Below the pieces are notes generated by a model, which saw only the letters and a program-made list of their open reading frames with translations, searched no databases and was not told where the DNA came from. From JAUIAI01 sp049680625 (GTDB lineage: Bacteria > Pseudomonadota > Gammaproteobacteria > Burkholderiales > Burkholderiaceae_E): a stretch of DNA of 64,000 nt. Position 1 is the first letter of the stretch. The number at the start of each line of letters is the position of its first letter. The position numbers and the translations under genes were made by a program. The DNA lies in contig JBAUID010000223.1 in assembly GCA_049680625.1 (NCBI GenBank), forward strand, positions 1 through 64,000, in the 5' to 3' direction. This document shows positions 33,861 through 43,320 of this stretch, in pieces.

Positions 33861-36791
33861 ATGCATACTGCCACTGAGCAGCGTCCAGATGCTCAACCTG
33901 TTGAAAGCAGCCCGCCTGAAATTAACTTTCAGGCGGTGTACCGGCAATTGCCCGTCCCCATTGCGCTGCTCGACTCGAATTTTCATTTCCTCGATTACAA
34001 CGACGCTTTCGGCGACTTGCTTGGCTACGATCGTAAGGATCTGATTGGACAGGTAAGTCACACTATCATCGCTTCCGATGTTGTTCCGGATGTCCTGAAA
34101 ACTCGCGAGCGTTTCAGAAGTGGCCAGATCTCGGTTGAAAACGTCGAGCGGGTAGTTGTCACCCGGGATGGACGTCGCCTGTTTGTTGTGGCACAAATAT
34201 CAACATTTCAAAATGGTTCGGACCCTTGCCTGTACTTGGTCGTCTACCACGATGTTTCGCAGGCTCGTCAGCGTGAGAGACTGTTGTTGGATCGTGCGGA
34301 GTTATTTCGCGTTGCCGTTGACCAATCACCGATACCGTTAACGATTCAGGACGCCGACTATCGCTTTGTCATGGTCAACCAGGCGTTTTGCGACATGATG
34401 GGTTACACAGAACAAGAGCTACTCCGTCGAGACCCGATCGACTTTCATACGCCCGAAAGTCGCGAAATAATGCTTCAGACGCGCGAGGCTTTTTCCGAGA
34501 ACGCCAGTTTCCCGTGGTCGAGCGAGCGAGCCCTGGTGGCAAAAGACGGTACCGTTGTTCCTTATATGTTGATGGCCACTAGCTCGGTAGGCATCGACGG
34601 TACCCCGTTGATTGCTGCTGTTTTAGAGAACCGGGTCCATCTGGAAAAAGCCCGCGCAGCCCTTGTTGAGCAAAACAAGTGGTTGATCCGGGCATTCAAC
34701 CACTCACCCGCGGGCATGATGTTTGCAGTTCCCGATGGAAAATTTCTTCGTGCGAATCGAGTCTTGCAAGACATGATTGGGTCGAGTGATGTTGATGTCT
34801 TGGGTCGGTTGTTACCGCGTGGGGCCAACGAATGTGACGAGCCCGGGAAAACCTTTGTCGGTAGCCGGTTGGCTTTGCGCAGACCCGGTCAGGACACGCA
34901 GTGGCTGGACCGGATCACCTCAACCGTTCGCCATTTTGACGGTAGCTTGCGCACCGTGACTGTTGTCACCGACGTCACCAGAGAACAGCAGCTACAGGCT
35001 GACCTGCAATCCGCTGTGGCTCAGCAAGCCGCTTTATTACAGTCGATGGACGCAGGCCTTGCCCACGTTATTGGTGAGTTAATAGTCCGGGTCAATCCGG
35101 CGCTGGTAACTTTGTGTGGCAAGCCATCGGAAGCCTTGCTGGGTCAGCCGATAGAGGTTTTATTTGAACGTGAAGGACAGTGGGCGGATTTTTGGCCCGC
35201 GCAATCTGGCGCTGGGCTAAAACCAAACACGGGCATCGTGGAATTACGTGGCCCGGCCGGGGAGCCGTTGCGATGTGAAGTCACCGTGCGGCAGGTCGAC
35301 CCGATGCGGACAGATCTCGGGCTGTTGCTCACCTTTAAAGACGTCAGCCAATGGCTGAATCAGAACGACGATCTGACACGCTCGCTGGAAGACCTCGAAA
35401 CTCTGATTGAAACCGAACCCCTGGGCCTGGCTCATCTGCAGAACGGTCGGATTATCCGGGTTAACAGGGCAATGCGTCGCCTGGTTGAGCGAGACTCTAA
35501 TGAACTGATCGGCCAACGATTCGAAGCTCTGTGCACCTTACCGCACGAAGTTGCCCGCCATATTGATCGTTCTGCTTCATCCGCGGACAACGATCTGTTG
35601 TTGCGTGCCACATTGCTTGGTGCCAACGGTTTGCAAACTGATTGTGTTTTGCACGTTGCCCACGTGGGTGATCCCGAGCGTGGTGCCGTGATCATCATGG
35701 TCCTGGACTTAAGTAGTCAGGCTAAAGTCGCGTCATTGGCACTGAAGATGCAGGGGCGGTTTGAGGCTTTTTCATCTCTCCTGAATGAAGCGATGGTGGT
35801 TGTGGAGAACACAACCGGCCAAATCATTCATGCCAATGCGGCGCTAGCCGACGTTTTAGGGCTGGAGGTTGCCTCAGTTGTTGGCACCGGGACTGGTTCG
35901 TTATGGGGCTATTTGTCTGATGCTGACCGCCATAGTGCAGCGGGCTGCCTGAAGCGGCTTGTGCAGGGTTCGGTATCGACACTGTCGGTTCAGGTTGCCC
36001 ATCCGCAATCCGGAGATTTATCGATTCGTTTACGCATGTTCATTGGCGAAGGCGGGCGAGAGAGTTTCATTCTTGCCGAAGATGTAACGGCGAGTCTGCA
36101 GCTTGAACAACAGCGTCTCGAAGATGCCGTGTCACAAAAAGAGGATCTGGTCAGAGAAGTTCACCATCGGATTAAGAATAATCTGCAAGGTGTGGCCGGG
36201 TTATTGCAGCAAAGTGCCATGCGTGAACCCATGCTGAGCGACATCCTCGGAGAGGTCGCCGGGCAGATTCATGCGGTTGCCCAGGTTCACGGGCTGCAAA
36301 TTCAGGATCAGCGGTTGTCGCCCGAAGGTGTTGTTTTGGCAATATCGGAAAACCTGAGGCATACCTTTGGTCAGAAGATCTGCTTTCAAACGGGTGATGA
36401 TCAATTGGGCCAGGCAGAGGAGTCCGGGTGGCTGGTTCCAGAGCAGGAGGCGGTGCCTTTTGCTCTGGTCATCAATGAAATAATTACAAACGCTTTTAAA
36501 CATGGTGACGAAGAAAGCGACGTTAATATCGCGCTTATGTCTGATGAGTCCAGTTTTTCTGTTTTGGTTTCCAACGTTGGTAGTTTGCCGCGAGATTTCG
36601 ACTTGAGTACACTTCCGGTTTCGCCGTGTGGTCTGGGGCTTATAAAGGCCCTGATGCCAAAACGCGGCGCCCACCTTGCGCTTACGCAGAAAGAAGCCGG
36701 TCGGGTGGAGGCCTTTATTGAGCTCAGGTCGCCTGCGCTTGTAGTAGCAGGCGTGCGAGAAAGCGCGGGGAGCACGGTTCACGATGTCTGA
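33861..36791 (+). CDS. soluble multi-PAS HisKA_2 sensor histidine kinase
   Basis: This kinase of about 976 residues has no membrane segment. Six PAS-like repeats can be counted by eye, beginning near residues 22, 150, 275, 385, 505 and 645, each with a strand-helix pattern such as DADYRFVMVNQAFCDMMGY. The kinase core is the HisKA_2 type, with VHHRIKNNLQG; the expected phosphoacceptor is His768 or its neighbour His769. The ATP-binding N box is VINEIITNAFKHGDEE near residue 870 and a glycine box is CGLGLIKALMP. HisKA_2 kinases often partner ANTAR response regulators, and one overlaps its 3' end by eight bases. The signal is unknown; soluble PAS repeats suggest redox, light or small-molecule sensing. 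Confidence 0.92.
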   Translation: MHTATEQRPDAQPVESSPPEINFQAVYRQLPVPIALLDSNFHFLDYNDAFGDLLGYDRKDLIGQVSHTIIASDVVPDVLKTRERFRSGQISVENVERVVVTRDGRRLFVVAQISTFQNGSDPCLYLVVYHDVSQARQRERLLLDRAELFRVAVDQSPIPLTIQDADYRFVMVNQAFCDMMGYTEQELLRRDPIDFHTPESREIMLQTREAFSENASFPWSSERALVAKDGTVVPYMLMATSSVGIDGTPLIAAVLENRVHLEKARAALVEQNKWLIRAFNHSPAGMMFAVPDGKFLRANRVLQDMIGSSDVDVLGRLLPRGANECDEPGKTFVGSRLALRRPGQDTQWLDRITSTVRHFDGSLRTVTVVTDVTREQQLQADLQSAVAQQAALLQSMDAGLAHVIGELIVRVNPALVTLCGKPSEALLGQPIEVLFEREGQWADFWPAQSGAGLKPNTGIVELRGPAGEPLRCEVTVRQVDPMRTDLGLLLTFKDVSQWLNQNDDLTRSLEDLETLIETEPLGLAHLQNGRIIRVNRAMRRLVERDSNELIGQRFEALCTLPHEVARHIDRSASSADNDLLLRATLLGANGLQTDCVLHVAHVGDPERGAVIIMVLDLSSQAKVASLALKMQGRFEAFSSLLNEAMVVVENTTGQIIHANAALADVLGLEVASVVGTGTGSLWGYLSDADRHSAAGCLKRLVQGSVSTLSVQVAHPQSGDLSIRLRMFIGEGGRESFILAEDVTASLQLEQQRLEDAVSQKEDLVREVHHRIKNNLQGVAGLLQQSAMREPMLSDILGEVAGQIHAVAQVHGLQIQDQRLSPEGVVLAISENLRHTFGQKICFQTGDDQLGQAEESGWLVPEQEAVPFALVINEIITNAFKHGDEESDVNIALMSDESSFSVLVSNVGSLPRDFDLSTLPVSPCGLGLIKALMPKRGAHLALTQKEAGRVEAFIELRSPALVVAGVRESAGSTVHDV

Positions 36792-37383
36792 GGCGCCATC
36801 GACTCCAGCGCGCACTATTTTGGTTTGTGATGATGACCGGTTGGTGTTGCTGAGCATTACCAGTGCGCTACGGCATGCCGGATTTAACGTGATTGAAGCC
36901 GACAACGGGGATGATGCTATTTTGCTTGCGCGTGAACATCGACCCGAACTGGCAATTCTTGATATTCGTATGGATGGTAAAACGGGTCTTGATGTTGCGG
37001 CCTACCTGAAAGATTATCTGGCTCAACCGTTCATTTTCCTGTCGGCTTTTTCCGGCGAGGAAGAAGTGGCCCGTGGTATGTCGTACGGTGCCTTGGCCTA
37101 CTTGTCCAAACCGGTCGAGACCACTCGCCTGGTGTACGAAGTTGAGAAAGCACTGACGCAAATTGCTAAGACCGGATCTGTTGTCAATATTGAGACTGCG
37201 GATTCAGAGTCAACCAGCACCCAACAGTGGGTAGCTGTCGGAATGCTGATGGAGCGTGAGCACCGCGACTTGCCGGGCGCTCTGCGGCGCCTGGGTGAAG
37301 TGGCTAATGAGCGTAAGGTCAGCCTGCAAGAGGCGGCGCTGGAAATTCTGGCAATCGCAGCCCAAACGCGATCATCCGATTGA
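36784..37383 (+). CDS. response regulator with ANTAR RNA-binding domain
   Basis: The receiver domain covers residues 1-125, with acidic pocket CDDDR, the expected phosphorylated Asp60 in AILDIRMDG, the Ser/Thr in FLSAFSG and Lys in YLSKPVE. Residues 135-195 look like an ANTAR domain: AVGMLMEREHRDLPGALRRL followed by AxxRKVSLQEAALEIL. ANTAR regulators bind paired hairpins in nascent RNA and prevent termination. The start overlaps the kinase stop by eight bases, so the two form a translationally coupled pair. Its RNA targets are not evident next to the gene. Confidence 0.9.
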   Translation: MSEAPSTPARTILVCDDDRLVLLSITSALRHAGFNVIEADNGDDAILLAREHRPELAILDIRMDGKTGLDVAAYLKDYLAQPFIFLSAFSGEEEVARGMSYGALAYLSKPVETTRLVYEVEKALTQIAKTGSVVNIETADSESTSTQQWVAVGMLMEREHRDLPGALRRLGEVANERKVSLQEAALEILAIAAQTRSSD

Positions 37384-37454
37384 AGGCGATCCGCGTTGTT
37401 TTGGTCACTTTCTTAACCGGTGGTTCGCTTCATCCGGTCGCTTCATCCGGTCGC

Positions 37455-39395
37455 TTAGTCCCATAGGGTAAATAAGAACCGGGCGCCGGCGCCCGGGGTG
37501 GACTCCGCCCAGATGTGACCACCGTGGCGGCGGATAATGCGCTGCACGGTAGCCAGGCCAATACCGGTGCCGGGGTAATCTGCTGAAGAGTGTAAGCGAG
37601 CGAATGGTCGGAACAAGCCGTCTGCTGCGTCCTGATTGAAGCCAACCCCGTTGTCAGCAACCTGGAAGGTTTCTACGCCGTTGATAACCTGCATACTGAC
37701 TTTGATTTGCGGCAAATCAGAACGCGATGAAAACTTGACCGCATTCTTTAGTAGGTTCCAGCAAACCATCCGCATCAACATATGATCGGCACGGCACTTT
37801 AAATCCGGCTGAATGTCAATTCTTATTCGGTCATTGTCTTGATCGTGGGTTATTTCGCTGGCAATCGACTGAAACATACTGCTTAGATCAAGGGGGTCGG
37901 CCATTACCGGCGTGGCGGATATCTGATGCAGTTCTACCAGTGCGTCCAACATGCCGTCCATCCGAGTGCCCGCCGCTCGGATGCGGCTGATCGTGTCAAT
38001 ACCAACGCGATCCAGAACGCCACTGTATTTTTCGCTGAGCATGTCGGCAAAGCCGGTGATATGCCGAATGGGCGCCCGCAGGTCATGCGATACCGTGTGA
38101 CTGAACGATTCCAGTTCCCGCGCCGTTACTCGAATTTCGAGGGCTTGTTTGGCGTCAGATTCGCGCAAAACATGCAGTTCGGTCGATTCACGCAACAGGC
38201 GACGAGTTTCCGGGGTTAGCGGATCAACAAAAATAACGGTTGTTGTGCCGAACTGGGTTTGTTCGATTTTATTGATCGTAATTGACGCACGCTGCTGCTC
38301 ACCATAACGGTTACTGATCACCCCGTTAAAGCGTAGATTTATTTCTGAATCAAGTTGTCCGAGCAATCCATTGCGTGATGTGCTTTCTCGTTTTTTAAAT
38401 TCAGGAGGAATCGATTCGTCTGGGCGCAGCCATTGGTCAACGTCTAATTGCTGAAGTGTCAGCAGCGAATGTCCGGTGGCCGCAATAGCTGCAGGGTTTG
38501 CCCATTGCAGTGACCACTGTCTTAGCGGGTTTGTCCCCAACGGGGTGGCGTGTACTATGGCCGCTGGAAGCGGGCTCGCATTCATTGCATTGATGGCCAG
38601 CCGGGTTGGGCTGGTGGACAGGCTATGTTCGCTCAGCTCGCGAATAGTCCCCTGATAGCCGAGAAACTGGCCATCAATGCCAAATCGAGGCAAGCCACTT
38701 TCCTGAAGGCGCAGAATTTCACCCCCGGGCAATTTTCGTGACCAGATGACGTCATGAAACGGCTGTCGCCTGGCGATCAGGGCGGCGAGATGGTGGCAAC
38801 TTTCCGGTTCAAACCAGTCATCGGGGAGTTCACCACGCCGGGTGCGTTGCAGGGCGAGCAGCGGACTATGCCGATTCTTGTTAGGCGGGTCGACCAGAAT
38901 GTAAGTGCCCGATTCGTCTTGCTCCCAGTAACCGCACCGGGTCAACGTGTCTATGGTTTGCAGGCGCTGTTCGGCCTGGCGAAGGTCATCCGGGCCGCCA
39001 GCGTTGGTGGTGTGGCTGAAGTTGCTTCCGTGGCTTGCTTTGGCCGCGTCGATTGCCCTGTTTGCATCTGTAAACCATTCGGCTCCAGTCGCGAAGCGTG
39101 CGGGCTGTGAGCTTAAATCGGGGGGAGATGTCAGTGATGGATCGCGCCGTCCTTGTATTCGAGTTCGACTTCGCGAGCGCAGCACCATCACGATACCGAT
39201 GACGGTGGTCAGGCTCGCTGCAAAAAGGGCGCTCAAGCCACCAAGACTGCTATTCAACAAAGTAACCTGGGTCGCGAAAAAGACCATTGCTGCGGCCGCC
39301 ACGACCACAACAACAATCGGTATCCACGGTGCCCAGAGGCGGCTCGAGAGTGTCTGGCCGGCTCTGTGTGTCGTGGTGGATTGAATTGCCGGCAT
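37455..39395 (-). CDS. membrane sensor histidine kinase (PAS-HisKA)
   Basis: This kinase of 646 residues has two membrane segments near residues 22-40 and 50-72. A PAS-like region follows at about 150-280 and a second at about 280-400. The HisKA motif SHTVSHDLRAPIRHI places the phosphoacceptor at His437. The ATPase boxes are NLLKNAVKFSSRSD (N), VADNGVGF (G1) and GTGIGLATVQRIIRRHGG (G2). The ATG overlaps the stop of the upstream response regulator (TAATG), so it is the third gene of the operon beginning at 41277. Confidence 0.93.
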   Translation of the reverse strand: MPAIQSTTTHRAGQTLSSRLWAPWIPIVVVVVAAAAMVFFATQVTLLNSSLGGLSALFAASLTTVIGIVMVLRSRSRTRIQGRRDPSLTSPPDLSSQPARFATGAEWFTDANRAIDAAKASHGSNFSHTTNAGGPDDLRQAEQRLQTIDTLTRCGYWEQDESGTYILVDPPNKNRHSPLLALQRTRRGELPDDWFEPESCHHLAALIARRQPFHDVIWSRKLPGGEILRLQESGLPRFGIDGQFLGYQGTIRELSEHSLSTSPTRLAINAMNASPLPAAIVHATPLGTNPLRQWSLQWANPAAIAATGHSLLTLQQLDVDQWLRPDESIPPEFKKRESTSRNGLLGQLDSEINLRFNGVISNRYGEQQRASITINKIEQTQFGTTTVIFVDPLTPETRRLLRESTELHVLRESDAKQALEIRVTARELESFSHTVSHDLRAPIRHITGFADMLSEKYSGVLDRVGIDTISRIRAAGTRMDGMLDALVELHQISATPVMADPLDLSSMFQSIASEITHDQDNDRIRIDIQPDLKCRADHMLMRMVCWNLLKNAVKFSSRSDLPQIKVSMQVINGVETFQVADNGVGFNQDAADGLFRPFARLHSSADYPGTGIGLATVQRIIRRHGGHIWAESTPGAGARFLFTLWD

Positions 39396-40027
39396 TAGTC
39401 GATTAACCCGTGCCGCAACGCGTAGGCGGCAATACCGGCATTGGTTGTCACCCCAAGTTTTTCTTTGACCCGACCTCGATATACGCTGACTGTTTTGGTT
39501 GACAAGCCGAGGTCATCGGCAATATCAGCCAGTTTTGCGCCCCGTGCGTATGAAATCATAGTCTGCATTTCCCGGGGGGACAGTATTTCGTGCGGTGCAC
39601 AGGCGCCTGGTTTCTTCAGTGAATCCACCATCAGACTGCTCATTTGCGGGGTCGCAAAATTGCGGCCATTGGCAACAGTTTGTGCAGCAAGAATAATGTC
39701 TTCGGATGGGGCCCCTTTATTCAAATAGCCCATGGCGCCGGCGCGGAACGCGCGCATGCCGTATTGGTCTTCGGGGTACTGCGAAAACACCAGGATTTTG
39801 GCACGCGGGTTTACCTCTACCGCCTTTTGAATAATTTCGATGCCGCCACGCCCTGGCATGTGTAAGTCCAGAACCAGTAAGTCGTAACCGGTTTCATCAC
39901 TCATCTCGCGCCATTCAGCGTAGTCACCGGCCTCACCAACGACGCGGAAATAGCCACTATCGGTAAACAGTTCGCGTAAACCGCGGCGGATCATTGCATG
40001 ATCGTCAACTAGTGCAACTCGAATCAT
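39395..40027 (-). CDS. NarL/FixJ-family response regulator
   Basis: This 210-residue regulator has a receiver domain with acidic pair VDDHAM and expected phosphorylated Asp54 in LLVLDLHMPGRGG, and Lys in YLNKGAPSED. The C-terminal LuxR-type helix-turn-helix starts LSPREMQTMISYARGAKLAD and continues LGLSTKTVSVYRGRVKEKLG. It overlaps both neighbours: by four bases with the hybrid kinase gene upstream (ATGA) and by the TAATG junction downstream. Confidence 0.95.
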   Translation of the reverse strand: MIRVALVDDHAMIRRGLRELFTDSGYFRVVGEAGDYAEWREMSDETGYDLLVLDLHMPGRGGIEIIQKAVEVNPRAKILVFSQYPEDQYGMRAFRAGAMGYLNKGAPSEDIILAAQTVANGRNFATPQMSSLMVDSLKKPGACAPHEILSPREMQTMISYARGAKLADIADDLGLSTKTVSVYRGRVKEKLGVTTNAGIAAYALRHGLID

Positions 40028-41277
40028 TCGACAGCTTCCGGGTTACCCTGCGCTACGACTTCGATGGCCTGCGGTGGGACGGTCACAATCTCGCTGTTAA
40101 CGAGGGCTTCGTTTCGGTCATTGTCAGATGGCCCCGTGGATGCGCTGTCATCGACGCCGTCACGGTTACTGCCAACTGGCAGACTCAGCAGCAAGCTGGT
40201 TCCCTTATTCGGGTTCGGGCATACGTCCAGCCAGCCGCCGGCCAGGCGGGCGCGTTCGGTCAGGCCGCGCAGCCCGAAGTGTCCGTTACCAGATTTAAAC
40301 TGACCTTGTATGCCAACACCGTTGTCAGTGATTTCCATCGACAAAGTGTCGGGTTGCACAATAAGGCTGACCGAAACTTCGGTTGCCTGGGCGTGTTTTC
40401 GGATGTTGTTGAGTGCTTCCTGGAGGGTTCGATAAACCACAATGGCAATTGAATCACCCACACTGATTTCCGGATTGTTGCAGTCGAAGTGAATTTTTGT
40501 TTGGTCCGCCTCGCGAAATTTGCGTACCTGCCACTCCAGTGCCGGTATCAGGCCAGCGTCCATAACCGGTGGTCGCAGGTTACGAATGATGCGTTGCCCC
40601 GCTGCCTGGAGTTCGGCAATTTGGTTCTTCACCAGTCGGGCACGGCTGGCAATAGTTTCGTCCCCGTGCCGTGCCATCCAGGCGAGATCAAGCCCTATTG
40701 CGGTCAGTCCGCTGCCAATCTCATCATGGATATCTCTGGCCATCGAGGTTCGCTCGGCTTCAACGGCGCTCAGCAGATGGCCTGAAAGTGCGCGCAATGC
40801 TTCTTCGGACTGGCGCAGTTTTTCCTCCGCCATCTGACGCTGACGGCGAGTATTTGCGGCGCTGATGGCGTTGGTAATGGCAATGCCGAGTCGGGCCAGT
40901 CGTCCTTTGATGAGGTAGTCATCAGCGCCGGCCCTCATGGATGCCACGGCCGCATCTTCGCCGATAGTTCCAGACACGATAATGAATGGTAAATCCAGGC
41001 CGGTGTCGTGTAACACCTGTAGCGCCCGGTCACTTGAAAACTCTGGCAAGTGGTGGTCGCAAATGATGGCATCTGGAACTATATTGGCTAAAGCTGCGCG
41101 CATCTGAGGTTCGGTCATTACCCGTTGGCAACGCGCGGCAATGTCTTGCCGGACCAGGGTTGCCTGCAGTAGTTCGAAGTCCATTTCGCAGTCTTCAACG
41201 ACCAGTAATTTCAGCGGACGGTTCATCTCGACAAGTACATCTGTTGTTTGGGTTCGGTGTTTTTCGGTTGCTGACAT
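40024..41277 (-). CDS. receiver-HisKA_3 hybrid histidine kinase (NarX-like core)
   Basis: The 417-residue protein has an N-terminal receiver domain with expected Asp74 in AIICDHHLPEFS and Lys in YLIKGRL. It is followed by a coiled coil and a HisKA_3 dimerisation domain with phosphoacceptor His184 in MARDIHDEIGSGL. The ATPase part has RTLQEALNNIRKHAQA and MEITDNGVGI, then GHFGLRGLTERA. There is no membrane segment. It heads an operon with a NarL-like regulator and a PAS kinase. The C-terminal 40 residues are low-complexity. A receiver in front of HisKA_3 suggests it is an intermediate in a phosphorelay, which is inference. Confidence 0.93.
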   Translation of the reverse strand: MSATEKHRTQTTDVLVEMNRPLKLLVVEDCEMDFELLQATLVRQDIAARCQRVMTEPQMRAALANIVPDAIICDHHLPEFSSDRALQVLHDTGLDLPFIIVSGTIGEDAAVASMRAGADDYLIKGRLARLGIAITNAISAANTRRQRQMAEEKLRQSEEALRALSGHLLSAVEAERTSMARDIHDEIGSGLTAIGLDLAWMARHGDETIASRARLVKNQIAELQAAGQRIIRNLRPPVMDAGLIPALEWQVRKFREADQTKIHFDCNNPEISVGDSIAIVVYRTLQEALNNIRKHAQATEVSVSLIVQPDTLSMEITDNGVGIQGQFKSGNGHFGLRGLTERARLAGGWLDVCPNPNKGTSLLLSLPVGSNRDGVDDSASTGPSDNDRNEALVNSEIVTVPPQAIEVVAQGNPEAVE

Positions 41278-41465
41278 TGGATACCGTGTATTTGGTAATC
41301 GGATACGGACTCGATTTCTCAGAGCCTCTTATTTTATGAAGGTGGTGCCCGGTTCGATACCCACGCCTGCCTAAGCGGGCAAAAACCCCACACTCAGGCC
41401 GCCGATTTAGTCTAAAGTTGGGTGGTGCCTCTGCGTGAATGCAGTCTCATTACGCTTTGCTACCG

Positions 41466-42218
41466 TTACAGACTGATTGCCTGCAGCATTAATTCCATTG
41501 CGCGGCTAAGGGGGACGTCCAGCGATGATATCGACAGGGTCAGCAGGATCAGGCCGGCGCCGATGGTTAGTGGGAATCCCACAACAAATACGCTGAATTG
41601 CGGCGCAACCCGCGACATGATTCCCAGTGCAAGGTTGACAAAAAGCAGAAGGATCATGAACGGCAGGGCAATTGCCAGCGCGAGGCTGAACATCGCAGAA
41701 CCAAAGTGGATCGGAGAACTGACGGCAATAAAGGTCCAGTTCAGCCCAATCGGGATTGTACTGAAGCTGGCCACAATAGCGGCAAGGAGCAGGCCAGGCC
41801 CATTCAGGACAACAAAACCGGTCAACGCCGTCAGGTTCAACAACCGGGAAACCGGGTTAGACGCGCCACTTTGCGGATCAAAGAATCCTGCAAAAGACAA
41901 ACCCATTTGCAGACCAATCGTTTCCCCCGCGACCTCAAATGCACTAAAAATAAGACGTGCGAAAAACCCCATCATTAAACCGATGGTTACTTCATGAATC
42001 ACCAGAGGCAATAAGTCGGTAGTTGCCAGGTTTACCGGCACGGCGACTGTAGGCGCAATTAATATTGTGATCGCTAAAGCTGTCGCTACCCGTGCTTTGG
42101 CTGGCATTGTCCGTTGCGACAGGACCGGTGCGGCGGTAAAGAGGCCGATGATTCTGAACAACGGCAGCAAATAGCTGGCGATCAGCGTGGTGAACTGGGC
42201 ATCGCTGAACGAAATCAC
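41466..42218 (-). CDS. fliR: flagellar export protein FliR
   Basis: FliR is part of the FliPQR export gate core. It is 250 residues with about six to eight membrane segments. Typical parts are SYLLPLFRIIGLFTAAPVLS near the start, LVIHEVTIGLMMGFFARLIF, and AFEVAGETIGLQMGLSFAGF with the conserved GxQ(I/M)G-type helix. It is the last gene of the fliFGHIJKLMNOPQR run. Confidence 0.96.
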   Translation of the reverse strand: MISFSDAQFTTLIASYLLPLFRIIGLFTAAPVLSQRTMPAKARVATALAITILIAPTVAVPVNLATTDLLPLVIHEVTIGLMMGFFARLIFSAFEVAGETIGLQMGLSFAGFFDPQSGASNPVSRLLNLTALTGFVVLNGPGLLLAAIVASFSTIPIGLNWTFIAVSSPIHFGSAMFSLALAIALPFMILLLFVNLALGIMSRVAPQFSVFVVGFPLTIGAGLILLTLSISSLDVPLSRAMELMLQAISL

Positions 42219-42241
42219 TTTATTGGATCAGCTAACGGCGG

Positions 42242-42514
42242 TCAGTTAACCACGGCCGATGGGATCGATTCCAGGACTCGACGAATATAGTCGGTCAGAA
42301 TGGTCAGTAACCAGGGGCCAGCCACCATCAAAGTCACGGCGAGTCCAATCAGCTTTGGCAAAAAGGACAGGGTAGTTTCATTGATTTGGGTTACAGCCTG
42401 CAACACCGAAATTAACAAACCCATGACCAGCGCTACCCCTAACAGAGGCAGGCTGACCGTCAGCAGAACTTCAAGCGCCTGGCGTCCGACATCGAGTACG
42501 TAAGCTGGGGCCAT
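42242..42514 (-). CDS. fliQ: flagellar export protein FliQ
   Basis: FliQ is a small export-gate protein of 90 residues with two membrane helices: VSLPLLGVALVMGLLISVLQ and GLAVTLMVAGPWLL. The stretch SVLQAVTQINETTLSFLPK is the family hallmark. Its start shares one base with the fliP stop. Confidence 0.97.
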   Translation of the reverse strand: MAPAYVLDVGRQALEVLLTVSLPLLGVALVMGLLISVLQAVTQINETTLSFLPKLIGLAVTLMVAGPWLLTILTDYIRRVLESIPSAVVN

Positions 42515-43320
42515 CAGATTCCGCTTCCCGAGCCGAAACTGGCCACCATGGACCCTACCAGGAGGTGCCAGCCGTCCGCCAGCACGAACAGCATCAGCTT
42601 GAAGGGCAGGGCAACCAGAACCGGTGACAGCATCATCATGCCCATCGACATAAGCACGCTGGCAACTACGAGATCAATAATAAGAAACGGAATAAAGACC
42701 AGGAAACCAATTTGAAAAGCAGTTTTCAATTCACTGATCACAAATGCCGGTATCAGTACTCGCAATGGCACAGTTTTGGCGTCTACCGGGGTCGGTAAGT
42801 TGGCCATTGATGCAAACAACAACATATCGGCCTGCCTGGTTTGCCCTGACATAAAGTCGCGCAGGGCATCACCAGCGCGTTGGGATGCTTCCTCGAATTC
42901 AATCGATTGCTCGTTAAACGGTTGATAAGCTTGTTCGTACACTCGCTCTAGTGTGGGTGACATTACAAAAAAAGTCAGAAACAACGACATGCCGACGATA
43001 ACTTGATTCGGTGGGGTTGATTGCAGGCCAAGCGCTTGCCGCATCAGGGCGAGCACAATAATGATTCGGGTGAAACTGGTCATCATCAACAATACGGCGG
43101 GCAGAAACGACAGCGCTGAAAACAGCAGGAGCGTCTGAATACTGACCGAGTACGTTGTTGCCCCATTATTTCCTGGCTCAGCCAGCACCTGGATGCCACT
43201 TTGAGCGAAAGCGACGCCAGGAATAGCCAGCAATACCAGCAATATCAGCATGACCAGCGATAGCTTCGCGGCTGGGGTGGTGTACCAACTGCGCACGGCA
43301 CGGGCGACAAAACTCATCAT
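42514..43320 (-). CDS. fliP: flagellar export protein FliP
   Basis: FliP forms the core of the export gate. At 268 residues it has a cleavable N-terminal signal (LVMLILLVLLAIPGVAFA), a feature of FliP. Diagnostic segments are TSFTRIIIVLALMRQALGLQ, PPNQVIVGMSLFLTFFVM and the C-terminal MGMMMLSPVLVALPFKLMLF. Its first residues overlap fliO by four bases. The N-terminus is a little longer than usual. Confidence 0.97.
   Translation of the reverse strand: MMSFVARAVRSWYTTPAAKLSLVMLILLVLLAIPGVAFAQSGIQVLAEPGNNGATTYSVSIQTLLLFSALSFLPAVLLMMTSFTRIIIVLALMRQALGLQSTPPNQVIVGMSLFLTFFVMSPTLERVYEQAYQPFNEQSIEFEEASQRAGDALRDFMSGQTRQADMLLFASMANLPTPVDAKTVPLRVLIPAFVISELKTAFQIGFLVFIPFLIIDLVVASVLMSMGMMMLSPVLVALPFKLMLFVLADGWHLLVGSMVASFGSGSGI

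Noticed and set aside
41365..41380. Hairpin GCCTGC-CTAA-GCGGGC as terminator of fliR
   Set aside because: It pairs well only on the plus strand and is followed by A and C, not T; on the minus strand it has a mismatch and no T-run after it.
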